DNA of 64,000 bases from Pseudomonas sp. GM74 (GTDB lineage Bacteria > Pseudomonadota > Gammaproteobacteria > Pseudomonadales > Pseudomonadaceae): positions 1 through 64,000 of the forward strand of contig NZ_AKJG01000048.1 in the NCBI RefSeq assembly GCF_000282455.1, given 5' to 3'. Made by a program: the position numbers and the translations under genes. The notes beneath the pieces are model-generated. The model searched no databases. It was not told the origin of the DNA and saw nothing but the letters and a program-made list of their open reading frames with translations. Below, piece by piece: positions 9,487-19,577 of the stretch; positions within the stretch are counted from its first letter, which is position 1; each line of letters starts with the position of its first letter.

Positions 9487-11205
9487 TTATTCGTTATCGA
9501 GGCCCTTGCGGCGATAGGGGAACACGTCGATCACTTTGCCGGCGCGAATCGCCTCCTGCAGGCTCTTCCAGTAATCGGCGTTATACAACTCGCCATGCAA
9601 CTGATCGAACAACTTGCGTTGCCCCGAATCGGCAAACAGAAACGGCGGAAACTCTTCCGGGAACACATCCAGCGGCCCGATCGAGTACCAGGGTTCGGAC
9701 GCCATCTCATCTTCCGGCGTGCGCGGCTGTGGAATGTGACGGAAGTTGGCCTCGGTGAGGAAGCAGATCTCGTCGTAGTCGTAGAACACCACCCGGCCGT
9801 GACGGGTCACCCCGAAGTTCTTCAACAGCATGTCGCCAGGAAAGATGTTGGCCGCCGCCAGTTGCTTGATCGCCAGGCCGTAATCTTCCAGGGCTTCGCG
9901 CACCTGCGCTTCGTTGGCGTTTTCCAGGTACAGGTTAAGCGGGGTCATGCGCCGTTCGGTCCAGCAGTGACGGATCAGCACCGTGTCGCCTTCCACCGAC
10001 ACCGTGGACGGCGCGACGTCCAGCAATTCCTCCAGGCACGCCGGGTCGAACTTGCTCAGCGGGAAACGAAAGTCGGCGAATTCCTGCGTATCGGCCATGC
10101 GCCCGACGCGGTCGACGCTTTTCACCAGGCGGTACTTTTCGATCACCGTGGCGCGGTCGACGTTTTTCGATGGCGAGAAACGGTCCTTGATGATTTTGAA
10201 CACGGTGTTGAAACCCGGCAGGGTGAACACGCTCATGACCATGCCGCGCACGCCGGGGGCCATGATGAACTGGTCGTCGGTGTTGGCCAGGTGATTGATC
10301 AGCGCCCGGTAGAACTCCGACTTGCCGTGCTTGTAGAAGCCGATCGAGGTGTACAGCTCGGCGATGTGCTTGCCCGGCAGGATACGCCGCAGGAAACCGA
10401 TGAACTCGGCGGGCACCGGCACATCCACCATGAAATACGAACGGGTGAACGAGAATATGATCGACACGTCCGCCTCGTCGGTGATCAGCGCATCGATCTG
10501 GATGCCGCGACCTTCGAGGTGCAGCAATGGAATTGCCAGCGGCCATTGCTCGTCGGCGGTGTAGATGCGCCCCACCAGGTACGCGCCCTTATTGCGGTAC
10601 AACACCGAGGAAAACAGCTCGACGCTCAGCTCCGGGTCCTTGCACACCCAATCCGGCAGGTTCTCGCGCAGTTGCGCTTCGAGGCGCTTCAGGTCACCGG
10701 ACAGGTCGGCGTAATCTTCGCTGAAACGGTAGTCGGCGAAGATGCTGGCGAGCATCGCCGACAATTGGCCTTGCGGCTTGTAGGTGCGGGTTTGCGCGGC
10801 CCGGGCACGGCGCAGGCTCGGCCGGGTGGTGTGGATGAACATGCAGCCGTCGCTGATCAGGTCATGGCTGAACAGCCCGCAGAAGATCGAGTTGTACCAG
10901 GTCTCGGACAGTTCATCGTCGAAGCGCAGGTCGATCAGGCTGATATAGGCGCTCTTGACCAGCGGCCAGCAGCTGACGTCCAGGGTATCGGCATCAAACG
11001 CGGTGCGCAGTCGTTCCACCGTTTCACCGACCTTCTCTTCGTACAGATTGATCCGCGCCGCCGAGGCCGACTGCGTCTCTTGCCACCGGGCCTGTTCGAA
11101 GCGGGCGCGAGCGCCGTCGGTGATCTGGCGAAAATGCTCGCGGTAATCGTCAAAGCCATCGAGGATCAAGCGGGCGATGTCGGCGGCTGGCCACTGCTGC
11201 GGCAT
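9487..11205 (-). CDS. aceK: Isocitrate dehydrogenase kinase/phosphatase
   Basis: Bifunctional cytoplasmic enzyme that phosphorylates and dephosphorylates isocitrate dehydrogenase, setting flux between the TCA cycle and the glyoxylate shunt. The 572-residue length matches AceK, and the sequence has family features such as [18 protein letters not shown], the [15 protein letters not shown] block, and a kinase-like active region with [17 protein letters not shown] (catalytic aspartates). Unlike E. coli, it is not linked to aceBA here; it stands alone upstream of hrpA. The start ATG at 11205 has AGAGGTC upstream. Confidence 0.96.
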   Translation of the reverse strand: MPQQWPAADIARLILDGFDDYREHFRQITDGARARFEQARWQETQSASAARINLYEEKVGETVERLRTAFDADTLDVSCWPLVKSAYISLIDLRFDDELSETWYNSIFCGLFSHDLISDGCMFIHTTRPSLRRARAAQTRTYKPQGQLSAMLASIFADYRFSEDYADLSGDLKRLEAQLRENLPDWVCKDPELSVELFSSVLYRNKGAYLVGRIYTADEQWPLAIPLLHLEGRGIQIDALITDEADVSIIFSFTRSYFMVDVPVPAEFIGFLRRILPGKHIAELYTSIGFYKHGKSEFYRALINHLANTDDQFIMAPGVRGMVMSVFTLPGFNTVFKIIKDRFSPSKNVDRATVIEKYRLVKSVDRVGRMADTQEFADFRFPLSKFDPACLEELLDVAPSTVSVEGDTVLIRHCWTERRMTPLNLYLENANEAQVREALEDYGLAIKQLAAANIFPGDMLLKNFGVTRHGRVVFYDYDEICFLTEANFRHIPQPRTPEDEMASEPWYSIGPLDVFPEEFPPFLFADSGQRKLFDQLHGELYNADYWKSLQEAIRAGKVIDVFPYRRKGLDNE

Positions 11206-11364
11206 GGAGAGACCTCTAAGGGAATTCGGGATGCTTGAGCTTAGCCAGTGAACCGGGTGCAGGAGAAGCGTAATTTTCCGGGTGAATTAAATGCCCGGTT
11301 TTCGGTTGCCATCGATCACACACTCAGCAACACTTTCGCCCCTCCCCCAAGGAAGGACCGCACC

Positions 11365-12273
11365 GTGAACCCCGTCGATATATTCCGTTTACTCTCCCTG
11401 GCGGCCATTTGGGGGGCCAGTTTTCTGTTCATGCGCATCATCGCCCCGGCGATTGGCAGCATTCCTACCGCTTTTTTCCGTGTATCGATAGCCGCTGCCG
11501 GACTGCTGGTGATTCTCGGTTTGATGCGCATCAGTTGGGACTTCAAAGGCAAACTCAAGACCGTGATGCTGCTCGGAGTGATCAACTCCGGGATTCCGGC
11601 GACGCTCTATTCGGTGGCCGCGCAGGTGCTGCCGGCTGGCTACTCGTCGATATTCAATGCCACGACACCCTTGATGGGCGTGCTGATCGGCGGCCTGTTT
11701 TTCCATGAAAGACTCACGGGCGCCAAAGTCGGCGGCGTCTTCCTGGGCCTGTTCGGCGTGGGCGTGTTGACCCGTGCCGGCCCGGTGGCGTTCGACATGC
11801 AACTGCTGATGGGTGCCGTCGCCTGCCTGCTCGCGACCACTTGCTACGGATTTGCGGGGTTTCTGGCCCGCCGCTGGCTCGATCAGGCCGGTGGGCTCGA
11901 CAGTCGCCTGTCGGCGCTGGGCAGCATGCTCGGCGCGACGTTGCTTCTGCTGCCGCTGTTCGGCTACAGCGTGATCAGCCAACCACCCGCGACCTGGGGC
12001 GGCTGGAGCGTGTGGCTGTCGTTGCTGGGCTTGGGGCTGGGCTGCACGGCGTTTGCGTACATTATTTACTTCCGGCTCCTGAGCTCGATTGGTCCGGTGA
12101 AATCGATGACTACGACCTTTTTGATCCCGCTGTTCGGCGTGCTGTGGGGGGCAGTGTTTCTCGATGAGCCGCTGTCGATGGCGCATATCTATGGCGGGGT
12201 GTTGATTGCAGTGGCGTTGTGGCTGGTGTTGAAGCCTGCTGCGGTGAAGCCGGGCTTGGTGGCTGAGCGGTAG
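11365..12273 (+). CDS. EamA/DMT-family transporter
   Basis: Inner-membrane carrier of the drug/metabolite transporter superfamily, 302 residues with ten predicted membrane helices arranged as two EamA repeats. Each repeat begins with a recognisable motif: AAIWGASFLFMR near the N-terminus and the helix pair ending FLDEPLSMAHIYGG in the second. A GTG start at 11365 is chosen because AAGGAAGG lies eight bases upstream; the frame extends further upstream but without a good ribosome site. Substrate unknown; relatives export metabolites or amino acids. It diverges from aceK. Confidence 0.85.
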   Translation: MNPVDIFRLLSLAAIWGASFLFMRIIAPAIGSIPTAFFRVSIAAAGLLVILGLMRISWDFKGKLKTVMLLGVINSGIPATLYSVAAQVLPAGYSSIFNATTPLMGVLIGGLFFHERLTGAKVGGVFLGLFGVGVLTRAGPVAFDMQLLMGAVACLLATTCYGFAGFLARRWLDQAGGLDSRLSALGSMLGATLLLLPLFGYSVISQPPATWGGWSVWLSLLGLGLGCTAFAYIIYFRLLSSIGPVKSMTTTFLIPLFGVLWGAVFLDEPLSMAHIYGGVLIAVALWLVLKPAAVKPGLVAER

Positions 12274-12296
12274 AGTTGTTGCGTTGCGGATGACGC

Positions 12297-12366
12297 CTTC
12301 GCGGGCAAGCCCGCTCCCACAAGGACCGCGCAAACCCTGTGGGAGCGGGCTTGCCCGCGAAGGCGG
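12297..12366. repeat. REP pair (BIME)
   Basis: CTTCGCGGGCAAGCCCGCTCCCAC followed after about 20 bp by the inverted copy GTGGGAGCGGGCTTGCCCGCGAAGG. Lies between two convergent transporter genes. It is the last REP element before the polysaccharide island. Confidence 0.9.
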
Positions 12367-12382
12367 CTGATCAGGTGCCAAA

Positions 12383-12416
12383 AATCACAAAGGCCCGGAG
12401 CATTGCTCCGGGCCTT
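12383..12416 (-). terminator. Terminator for the minus-strand EamA gene
   Basis: Perfect stem AAGGCCCGGAGCA/TGCTCCGGGCCTT (12390-12416); read on the minus strand it is followed by TGTGATTTTTGG. It lies 17 bp past the stop of the gene at 12434. Confidence 0.8.
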
Positions 12417-12433
12417 CTCGGGTTTCCTCGCAA

Positions 12434-13297
12434 TTACGCGGCCTTACGGAAGACAAATACCAGACCGACGATGATCAACAGCATGCCGAACAGGCTCAAC
12501 ATCGCCAGGCGATTGCCGAAGATCAGATAGTCCATCACCGCCGTTACCGCCGGCACCAGGTAAAACAGGCTCGTGACGTTCACCAGATTGCCCCGGGCGA
12601 TCAAGCGGTACAGCAACAGCGTCGCCAGCACCGACACCACCAGCCCCATCCACAGCACCGGCAAGATGAAACCGTTGTTGTGCTCGAAGTGAAACGGCTG
12701 GAAGGGTACGAAAATCCCGCACAACAGCAGTCCGGCCAGATACTGCACCGGCAATGTGCCAAGGGGATTGTCGGTGATGCGTTTCTGCATGATCGAACCG
12801 AAGGTCATGCTCGCCAGTGCCAGCAGGCCGAAAAGCATCCCGGCCAGCGACATCCCGGCCAGCCCGATACCCTGATAGACCACCATGACCAATCCGGTCA
12901 GCCCCATGGCCAGACCGAACATCCGGCTCCAGGAACGCTGGCGCTCCATCAGCACCACGGTGAGGATCGGCTGCACGCCCATGATGGTCGCCATCACTCC
13001 GGGCGTGACTTTAAGGTCCAGGGCCAGCAGATAGAAAATCTGATATGCCCCCAACAACACCATGCCGGTGGCCATCGCATACAGCATCGGTTTGCCGCCC
13101 TTGGGCAACTTCAGCTTGAGCAACGGCACCAGCAACATCAGGCCGCAAAGGGCGATGACGAACCGAAACATCAAAAAGGCGAAAGGCGACGCGTGGGCCA
13201 GCCCCCATTTGGAGAAAATCGCCCCGCTGCTCCACAGCAGAACGAACAGGCTCGTGGACGCCACCGCGAGCGCGGACTTTTTCGAAAGGACAAACAT
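12434..13297 (-). CDS. EamA/DMT-family transporter
   Basis: Second DMT-superfamily inner-membrane carrier, 287 residues, ten predicted helices in two EamA repeats (N-terminal LLWSSGAIFSKWGL, second repeat around FGSIMQKR). It is clearly diverged from the neighbour at 11365, so the two are not a recent duplication. Start ATG at 13297 follows ACAGGTGG; the GTG three codons earlier overlaps that ribosome site. Substrate unknown. A 520-bp gap separates it from the divergent sulfate-activation operon. Confidence 0.85.
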   Translation of the reverse strand: MFVLSKKSALAVASTSLFVLLWSSGAIFSKWGLAHASPFAFLMFRFVIALCGLMLLVPLLKLKLPKGGKPMLYAMATGMVLLGAYQIFYLLALDLKVTPGVMATIMGVQPILTVVLMERQRSWSRMFGLAMGLTGLVMVVYQGIGLAGMSLAGMLFGLLALASMTFGSIMQKRITDNPLGTLPVQYLAGLLLCGIFVPFQPFHFEHNNGFILPVLWMGLVVSVLATLLLYRLIARGNLVNVTSLFYLVPAVTAVMDYLIFGNRLAMLSLFGMLLIIVGLVFVFRKAA

Positions 13298-13817
13298 GAA
13301 TACCACCTGTAGTCAGGCAAAAAGCCAACTCAGCCGAAGCTGAAATTCAGTCGTTTTTTTTCAGGTTGGCGGGGGGAACGGCAGAAAGCAGCCGATCAGC
13401 CCGAAATGCCAACGCCTGGCGGTGAGACCACCGCGCACACTGGCGTGCGACTGACAGGAGGGGGGTAATGACTGACCTGCCCGGGCTGCTGATTCCCGCA
13501 CGGCACGACGCCAGCGTTGACCGCTGAATCGACTACCGCGTTGATGAGGGATGCAGGCATTGGGCTGATCTTTTTCAGGAGTGGAAAAGCAGGTCATGAA
13601 CCTGCCGAGGGCTGACTATAACCAGCGAACCAGCGCTGCACAAGAATGGCAATGGATTACGGCGTGACACGACTTGGAGTGCAGGTACGCAAACTTTCAA
13701 TGAATCAGTGTCGCAATTTGTGCTTTAATTGCGAAATAAATCGAAAACACTCGATAAAACATAATAACCAGAATCCAAAAAAGCAAAATCGACATTTTGC
13801 GACAAGGAAGATATCCA
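13298..13817. other. Divergent intergenic region, 520 bp
   Basis: Holds the promoter regions of the transporter (minus) and the cysD-like operon (plus). The right 130 bases are strongly A/T-rich (many AATAA and GAAAA runs), the left part is GC-rich. A short minus-strand open frame (13361-13597) has no coding character I can recognise. I see no convincing riboswitch, CysB site or repeat. Confidence 0.5.
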
Positions 13818-15260
13818 GTGGCAAACCCCGATCTTCTTGGCCTCGATGCCCCGGTTGTATGGGATACGCAGCAGGCCTTCGTCCATCTCAATCAACTCAA
13901 ACAAGCTGACACCAAGCGCACCGCCGAACGACGCTTGCATGAGCTTGCACTTCTGCCCGATACGCTCAATGCGCAAAACCTGAGCGACGAATCCGGACGC
14001 AGTCCGACACCCTCGGTTCTGGACTGGGAGATTGAAAAGGCCCGGATCAAACGCAAGCTGGTGCTATATGCCCAACTGCATCGCACTGCAGACGGCACGG
14101 ACGTCTTGCACGCCAACGACGCCCGAGGGGCGCGCTACTGGTTGCCGCTCGGGATCGAACCGCTTGACGCTCAATCCCTTGGCGCTGCACTGAGTCGCCT
14201 GCAGGCCCACATCGCCAAGAGCATCGTCATCTTCCCCAGTGGTCGCCTGGTCAACGCTTGCAGGCAGGCCACTGCGCCAGAACAGGTTGAGTTTGGACTG
14301 TTGGGTTACCCGGCCACACTGGACACCAGCAGCCAAATCGGCCCGGTCGATGCACTGAAAGTGCGCACGCCCCACCTCAGGCATCTTGAAGCCGAAAGCC
14401 TGCAAATCATCCGCGAAGCGGTGGCCGAAGCGGAAAACCCCGCGATGCTGTACTCGATGGGCAAGGACAGCGCGGTGATGCTGCATCTGGCGCGCAAGGC
14501 CTTTTACCCTTCTGCACCGCCACTGCCTTTGCTGCACGTCGATACGCGCTGGAAATTTCAGGAGATGTACCTCTTCCGCGACCTGATGGCGCAGGAAAGC
14601 GGTATGGACCTGCTGGTGCACATCAATCCGGAAGCCATCAGCAAGGATATCAACCCCTTTGATCATGGTTCGGCACTGCACACCGACATCACCAAGACCG
14701 AAGGCCTCAAGCAGGCGCTGGACAAATACAAGTTCGACGTGGTGTTCGGCGGCGCACGCCGTGATGAAGAAAAATCCCGGGCCAAGGAACGCATCTTTTC
14801 GTTCCGCACCCAGAGCCACCAATGGGACCCGAAACAGCAGCGCCCCGAATTGTGGAACCTCTACAACACACGTAAAAAACCGGGCGAGAGCATTCGCGTG
14901 TTCCCGTTATCCAACTGGACCGAACTCGATATCTGGCAATACATCTACCAGGAAAACATTCCGCTGGTCCCCCTGTACTTCGCCAAGGAACGTCCTGTCG
15001 TGGTGCGCAACGGCATGACCCTCATGGTCGATGACGCCCGCATGCCCCTGTTGCCCGGCGAGAAAATCGAAGCCAGGAACATACGCTTCCGCACCCTGGG
15101 TTGCTACCCGCTGACCGGCGCAATGGATTCGAATGCCACCACCGTGGCCGACATTCTGCTTGAACTGCTGGACTCCAGTCACTCCGAACGGCAAGGCCGA
15201 GCCATCGACAGTGACAGCTCCGCCAGCATGGAAAAGAAAAAGAAAGAAGGATACTTCTGA
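13818..15260 (+). CDS. CysD-type ATP sulfurylase small subunit with extra N-terminal domain
   Basis: Residues about 185-480 are a complete sulfate adenylyltransferase subunit 2 (CysD/NodP): [12 protein letters not shown], the PP-loop [70 protein letters not shown] and the C-terminal KKKKEGYF. With CysN it makes adenylylsulfate from ATP and sulfate. Canonical CysD is about 300 residues; this product is 480 because of a 184-residue N-terminal segment I cannot assign (contains [15 protein letters not shown] and [13 protein letters not shown]). The GTG start at 13818 has AAGGAAG eight bases upstream. Its TGA overlaps the next start by one base, so the subunits are co-translated. Probably dedicated to PAPS supply for the nearby sulfotransferase rather than cysteine synthesis (inference). 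Confidence 0.88.
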   Translation: MANPDLLGLDAPVVWDTQQAFVHLNQLKQADTKRTAERRLHELALLPDTLNAQNLSDESGRSPTPSVLDWEIEKARIKRKLVLYAQLHRTADGTDVLHANDARGARYWLPLGIEPLDAQSLGAALSRLQAHIAKSIVIFPSGRLVNACRQATAPEQVEFGLLGYPATLDTSSQIGPVDALKVRTPHLRHLEAESLQIIREAVAEAENPAMLYSMGKDSAVMLHLARKAFYPSAPPLPLLHVDTRWKFQEMYLFRDLMAQESGMDLLVHINPEAISKDINPFDHGSALHTDITKTEGLKQALDKYKFDVVFGGARRDEEKSRAKERIFSFRTQSHQWDPKQQRPELWNLYNTRKKPGESIRVFPLSNWTELDIWQYIYQENIPLVPLYFAKERPVVVRNGMTLMVDDARMPLLPGEKIEARNIRFRTLGCYPLTGAMDSNATTVADILLELLDSSHSERQGRAIDSDSSASMEKKKKEGYF

Positions 15261-17155
15261 TGGCCCCTAAAGCCCTGGCAATCGCCCCGCAATCACCCTC
15301 GACCATTGAGGCTTACCTCGAACAGCAACAAGGCCAGGACCTGCTGCGTTTTATCACCTGCGGCAACGTCGACGACGGCAAAAGCACCCTGATCGGCCGC
15401 CTGCTGTGGGACTCCCGGCAATTGACCGACGATCAACTGGCAACCCTGAAGAACGAATCGAAAAAATATGGCACCCAAGGTGCTGACATCGACTTTGCGT
15501 TGCTGGTCGACGGCTTGTCGGCGGAACGTGAACAGGGCATCACGATCGATGTGGCCTACCGGTATTTCGCGACTGCCAAACGCAAATTCATCGTCGCCGA
15601 TACGCCGGGCCACGAGCAATACACGCGCAACATGGTGACCGGTGCGTCCACTGCCGACGTGGCAATCATCCTGGTGGATGCGCGGCAAGGCGTACTGACC
15701 CAGACCCGGCGTCACGCCTACCTGACATCACTGATGGGTATCCGTCACGTGGCGCTGGCCGTGAACAAGATGGATCTGGTCAACTTTGATCAGGACACCT
15801 TCCACCGTATCGTCGAGACCTTCCAGGCATTCACCCAGACACTGGGCTTTGAGAAGGTCACGGCCATTCCTGTCAGTGCGCTCAAGGGCGACAACATCAC
15901 CCAGCGCTCGGCACACACGCCGTGGTACAGCGGCCCAACGCTGATGGGTTACCTGGAAACCGCGCAAATCAATGCACCAGAAGCCGAACGCCTGGTGTTT
16001 CCCGTGCAGTGGGTGAATCGACCGAACGCCTCGTTCCGCGGGTTCAGCGGCTATGTTGGCGAAGGCAAGGTCAAGGTCGGCGACGAGATCCGCGTGACCC
16101 TCTCCGGTCAAACCGCAACGGTGGCAGAAATTCTCAGCATGGACGGCTCGATGCAACAGGCCGAGCGTGGCGACGCCGTCACCTTGAAGCTCGACCGGGA
16201 AATCGATGCATCTCGCGGCGACATCATTTCACTGAGCAAGAACCCGCTGGAAACCACCGACCAGTTTGAAGCAACGCTGGTGTGGATGGACGAAGAAGCC
16301 GGGCTGCACGGCCGCAACTACGACATCAAGCTTGCCTCGCAATGGGCCAGCGCCTCCATCACCACCATCAAATACCGGGTGGATATCAACACCCTGGCCC
16401 ACGACGCCAGCACCCAACTACTGCTGAACGATATCAGCGTGTGTACGCTCGCCATCAGCAAACCAATGGTCTACGACAGCTATCAACACTCGAAGACCCT
16501 TGGCAGCTTCATCCTGGTCGATCGCATCAGCAACGTCACGGTTGCCGCCGGCATGATCACCCACAGCCTGCGACGCGCGCAGAACGTGCATAAACAGGCC
16601 CTCTCGATCAGCCGCGAAAACCGCGAGAAACTCAACGGCCACAAGGGCAAGGTCATCTGGTTCACCGGCCTGTCCGGTTCGGGCAAATCGACACTGGCCA
16701 ATGCCCTCGAAGTCGAACTGCACGCCAATGGTTATCGCACCTACCTGCTTGACGGCGACAACGTCCGCCAGGGTCTCAACAAGGATCTGGGATTTACCGA
16801 CGCGGACCGCGTCGAAAACATCCGCCGAATCGCCGAAGTGGCCAAGCTGATGATGGATGCCGGGCTGGTGGTCATGACCGCATTCATTTCGCCGTTCAGG
16901 AGAGAGCGGCAGATGGCACGGGAACTGATCGGGGAGGAGAACTTTGTCGAAGTCTACGTCAGCACACCGTTGGAGGTCTGCGAACAGCGGGATGTGAAGG
17001 GGTTGTACAAGAAGGCCCGGGCCGGACAGCTGCCGAACTTGTCGGGGGTGGGGAGTCCGTACGAGGCGCCGCTTGCGGCAGAGATTGAAGTGGGCTCAGA
17101 CGGAATGACGGTTAGAGAAACGATTGCAAAAGTCGTAGAAACCATAAAAAAATGA
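15260..17155 (+). CDS. cysNC: CysN-CysC fusion: ATP sulfurylase GTPase subunit and APS kinase
   Basis: Bifunctional 631-residue enzyme (NodQ-like). The N-terminal part (about 25-450) is an EF-Tu-like GTPase with [42 protein letters not shown] and NKMDL; it powers ATP sulfurylase. The C-terminal part (about 455-631) is APS kinase with Walker [30 protein letters not shown] and [12 protein letters not shown], giving PAPS, the sulfate donor. Start ATG at 15260 overlaps the preceding stop. The pair is convergent with the sulfotransferase gene; the fused layout is standard for Pseudomonas, but the position inside a polysaccharide island is what stands out. Confidence 0.95.
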   Translation: MAPKALAIAPQSPSTIEAYLEQQQGQDLLRFITCGNVDDGKSTLIGRLLWDSRQLTDDQLATLKNESKKYGTQGADIDFALLVDGLSAEREQGITIDVAYRYFATAKRKFIVADTPGHEQYTRNMVTGASTADVAIILVDARQGVLTQTRRHAYLTSLMGIRHVALAVNKMDLVNFDQDTFHRIVETFQAFTQTLGFEKVTAIPVSALKGDNITQRSAHTPWYSGPTLMGYLETAQINAPEAERLVFPVQWVNRPNASFRGFSGYVGEGKVKVGDEIRVTLSGQTATVAEILSMDGSMQQAERGDAVTLKLDREIDASRGDIISLSKNPLETTDQFEATLVWMDEEAGLHGRNYDIKLASQWASASITTIKYRVDINTLAHDASTQLLLNDISVCTLAISKPMVYDSYQHSKTLGSFILVDRISNVTVAAGMITHSLRRAQNVHKQALSISRENREKLNGHKGKVIWFTGLSGSGKSTLANALEVELHANGYRTYLLDGDNVRQGLNKDLGFTDADRVENIRRIAEVAKLMMDAGLVVMTAFISPFRRERQMARELIGEENFVEVYVSTPLEVCEQRDVKGLYKKARAGQLPNLSGVGSPYEAPLAAEIEVGSDGMTVRETIAKVVETIKK

Positions 17156-17183
17156 ACGTGCAGCCCATTGTTCAATAGTGATA

Positions 17184-17222
17184 ATCGAGTCAGGGACGGC
17201 AGGCAGCTCCCCTGACTCGATC
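17184..17222. terminator. Inverted repeat between convergent genes
   Basis: ATCGAGTCAGGG (17184) pairs with CCCTGACTCGAT (ends 17222) around a 15-base loop. No T-run follows on either strand, so it may be a Rho-assisted or RNA-stabilising hairpin between cysNC and the sulfotransferase gene. Confidence 0.5.
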
Positions 17223-17345
17223 AGTAGTATCCTTCCATGGCACCTACTCCATCTGGTTTAAAAACTCCTTTGGAAACTTGACGCAACTGTCGACGAAAAG
17301 CGCGCAGTAATTTCTATGGGAGGAATCCCATGAAACCCCCTCTTG

Positions 17346-18680
17346 TCACGTCGCCACTTCCAGGTTTTCGAACGCACGATCCTCATCTTCGGCAACCGGC
17401 AAAACTGATAACTCAATACCGCCGATAATGTCGCCACTTGCTTTACTTTTCAATACCAACGGCATACTACAAGGCGTACAGGTCAAGCTGGGGAGCACTT
17501 CGAGAGTGATTACACTGAAGTCCTTGGACAATACCGCAGGCAATACATTTCCACCTAGCTCGACCAGGACATCATCTAAAATGCCACGAACCTTAAGCCA
17601 AAGAGCTGAAGCTCCATTCTCTTGAGTATTGAAAGGTTGCCCTGCATAAATCTCTTTTGGCCCCCAATCAATAACCTCCAGGCTCGCCCGCATCAAATCA
17701 GATTTAAGTTGTGCACTCTCAGCTTTCAGCCGCTGGTTTTCGGCATATAGGCGGGCTACATTACCCGTGCAAACTTCGATACCCTGCTGACTCCGTGAAA
17801 AAATATACTCAGCGTCTTGAGACTTGCACAGACGCAGCGCTCCCAGATCCCCATTGGGCGCTATATCTTTATCTTGCAGTAACTGCTGATAGAGTGAAAA
17901 AGCCTTTCTAACATAAGGCTTGGAATCGTTAATATTTCCTTCGATGGAAATATCCATTGGCTGCTTATGTCTGGACGAGTTCACCTTGACCGAAAATGGG
18001 CCCAGGCAATCGGCCTGATAGTCTTCACCAACAAATTCGAGACACTCCCTGACGACCTGTTCCGGATTCGCAACAATATCATCATAATAAATTCGCTTTA
18101 CGACGTCGGCGCCGAAAGCTTTCTCTGCAAGTTGGCATGCAGTCACCAGACGCGTCCAGGTATTGTAGGCGTTTTCCTCTTCATAGTCATTGGCGCCTAC
18201 ACCACTGAAGTTCATCAGAGAGCTTGCCACCAGCTTAGGATTGCGCAATACATGGATGAATTTTGCATTGGGAAACATACGCAACAACGAGTACACAAAA
18301 TGCGCATTTTCTGGTGTCGCATCCAACCAGCGCTTCTTGTCGGGGCTGGTGGAAAACTTGACAAACTCGGAAGCGTCCGCTGCATGTTGCGGCTGTGCAG
18401 CATTTTCAACAATATTGCTACGAGACTTGAGGATCAAATCATTGCAGGAAACCCCGGCCGCAATACAATAAGACCTGCGCGAGATGTTAGCCGACAAAAG
18501 AAACGAACGAGTCAGGCCTTTTGTCCCGAGATCATACTGTGCTGCCGCATCAGTACTCATTTTATAAATATAATGAGTCTCTTCCAAAGGAAAGATATTA
18601 GTATGCTGCCCTAACACCCATCCCATCAGACTTGTTGCGGAGCGATAACTACCGATAACAAATATTGGTTGAACACTCAT
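17346..18680 (-). CDS. PAPS-dependent sulfotransferase with C-terminal extra domain
   Basis: Residues 1 to about 270 form a sulfotransferase: the 5'-phosphosulfate loop FVIGSYRSATSLMGWVLG is at the extreme N-terminus and the 3'-phosphate motif HVLRNPKLVASSLMNF near residue 140. It would transfer sulfate from PAPS to a glycan or lipid hydroxyl. A helical linker (about 315-340, NQRLKAESAQLKSDL) leads to a roughly 100-residue beta-rich domain beginning DWGPKEIYAGQPFNTQ, of a type often seen appended to glycan-acting enzymes. No signal peptide, so cytoplasmic action is expected. Start ATG at 18680 has GGGAG upstream. It is the last gene of the minus-strand island and faces the PAPS-making operon. 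Confidence 0.85.
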   Translation of the reverse strand: MSVQPIFVIGSYRSATSLMGWVLGQHTNIFPLEETHYIYKMSTDAAAQYDLGTKGLTRSFLLSANISRRSYCIAAGVSCNDLILKSRSNIVENAAQPQHAADASEFVKFSTSPDKKRWLDATPENAHFVYSLLRMFPNAKFIHVLRNPKLVASSLMNFSGVGANDYEEENAYNTWTRLVTACQLAEKAFGADVVKRIYYDDIVANPEQVVRECLEFVGEDYQADCLGPFSVKVNSSRHKQPMDISIEGNINDSKPYVRKAFSLYQQLLQDKDIAPNGDLGALRLCKSQDAEYIFSRSQQGIEVCTGNVARLYAENQRLKAESAQLKSDLMRASLEVIDWGPKEIYAGQPFNTQENGASALWLKVRGILDDVLVELGGNVLPAVLSKDFSVITLEVLPSLTCTPCSMPLVLKSKASGDIIGGIELSVLPVAEDEDRAFENLEVAT

Positions 18681-19007
18681 TTACTACTCCCGAGCCCCTG
18701 AAAACAGGGAAAATTTTAAACTTACAAACAGCAATCGCGACATCACCATGTAAAATCCGTCAACATCTCGAAGTCACTAAACCAGTGAAAACCCAATGCG
18801 CCTTACAGCATCTTATGGCATTTCCATGGCGACCTCTTCGTGGCATCGCAACAGCCAAAACTGCATTTTTCTTATCTGTTTTTTGCGCTACTCACAAAAA
18901 ACATCTCATGCAAAACATAAAGCCCGGCAGCTGCGCCGATTACTCTTACAAAGGCGCAGCCCCCAAACCCAAAACATGAAACATGCTAAGTGCTCAAACC
19001 GCAAAAA
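18681..19007. other. Intergenic region, 327 bp, with an inverted repeat
   Basis: A/T-rich gap between the lipoprotein and sulfotransferase genes (both minus). It contains GCTGCGCC at 18930 pairing with GGCGCAGC ending at 18960, placed 48 bp past the lipoprotein stop and a plausible terminator. The sulfotransferase gene may therefore have its own promoter in the remaining 250 bp; no clear -35/-10 pair was seen. Confidence 0.45.
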
Positions 19008-19412
19008 TTAGCACTTCTTACCTGCGACAATAAACTCATCCACAATTGAATTATCTTTCTTCAATTTAGCAACGAACTTAACCCCAGGATTCACCCAATT
19101 GCCGGTTTTGGCTTCACCTGCCAACCCACCTTCTACGAAGAGTATCGGCTCGCCGACATTTGGCTCAATCCAAATTTGTATTTCTGCGTTTTTTTGCTCG
19201 ACACCTGGCTTATTGGCATCCCACGCGACATTGACAACAGAGCCGGAACAGCTCAGCTCGACAGAAGAGTCACGAGTCACTTTGATGACACCAAAATTCT
19301 GGCCCTCTTTTATTTCGGCCCTGGCGACCTCTGTCTTTTTCGGGACATTATCCCCACCGCATGCAACCAAAGCCAATGTCAGGACTGAGAGTACTAGAAT
19401 TTTTACGCGCAC
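19008..19412 (-). CDS. Small lipoprotein with cysteine-bracketed domain
   Basis: Product of 134 residues starting with a lipoprotein signal (hydrophobic stretch then lipobox LALVAC, Cys18), so it should be lipid-anchored facing the periplasm. Residues about 53-134 form a domain bounded by SCSG and a terminal GKKC, containing VAWDANKPGV, AEIQIWI and TGNWVNPGVKF. This domain is visibly homologous to the last 80-odd residues of the acyltransferase encoded at 22980-25244. Start is GTG at 19412 with AGAGGTG five bases upstream. Function unknown; a role in recognising or handling the polysaccharide in the periplasm is inferred from context. Confidence 0.75.
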   Translation of the reverse strand: MRVKILVLSVLTLALVACGGDNVPKKTEVARAEIKEGQNFGVIKVTRDSSVELSCSGSVVNVAWDANKPGVEQKNAEIQIWIEPNVGEPILFVEGGLAGEAKTGNWVNPGVKFVAKLKKDNSIVDEFIVAGKKC

Positions 19413-19577
19413 AAATCACCTCTTTAATTAATAATAATAACTTCAATAAAAACTTACTATTGCGAGCACTTCCAGAATTGCTTAGCCGGCTTTGCACTTC
19501 CCACGAAAGCCGAAAAATCATCCGGGTTGGCGTTGACGGATTCGTTGCCACAGGAGCAGTCAAGAATCCATCCACCA

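Noticed and set aside
13361-13597. A 78-codon minus-strand frame in the gap before the cysD-like operon
   Set aside because: Arg-, Ser- and Pro-rich sequence without a plausible start context or homology pattern; typical of a chance frame in GC-rich DNA.
13818-17155. The cysD/cysNC pair as the ordinary cysteine-assimilation operon
   Set aside because: Not excluded, but its site in a polysaccharide island facing a sulfotransferase and the N-terminal extension favour a dedicated PAPS supply; a whole-genome search decides.
17329-17427. A 32-codon plus-strand frame (starting MKPPLVTSPLPG) with GGGAGGA ahead of it
   Set aside because: Lies antisense across the end of the sulfotransferase gene, has no recognisable character, and one good ribosome-site match in this length of DNA can occur by chance.
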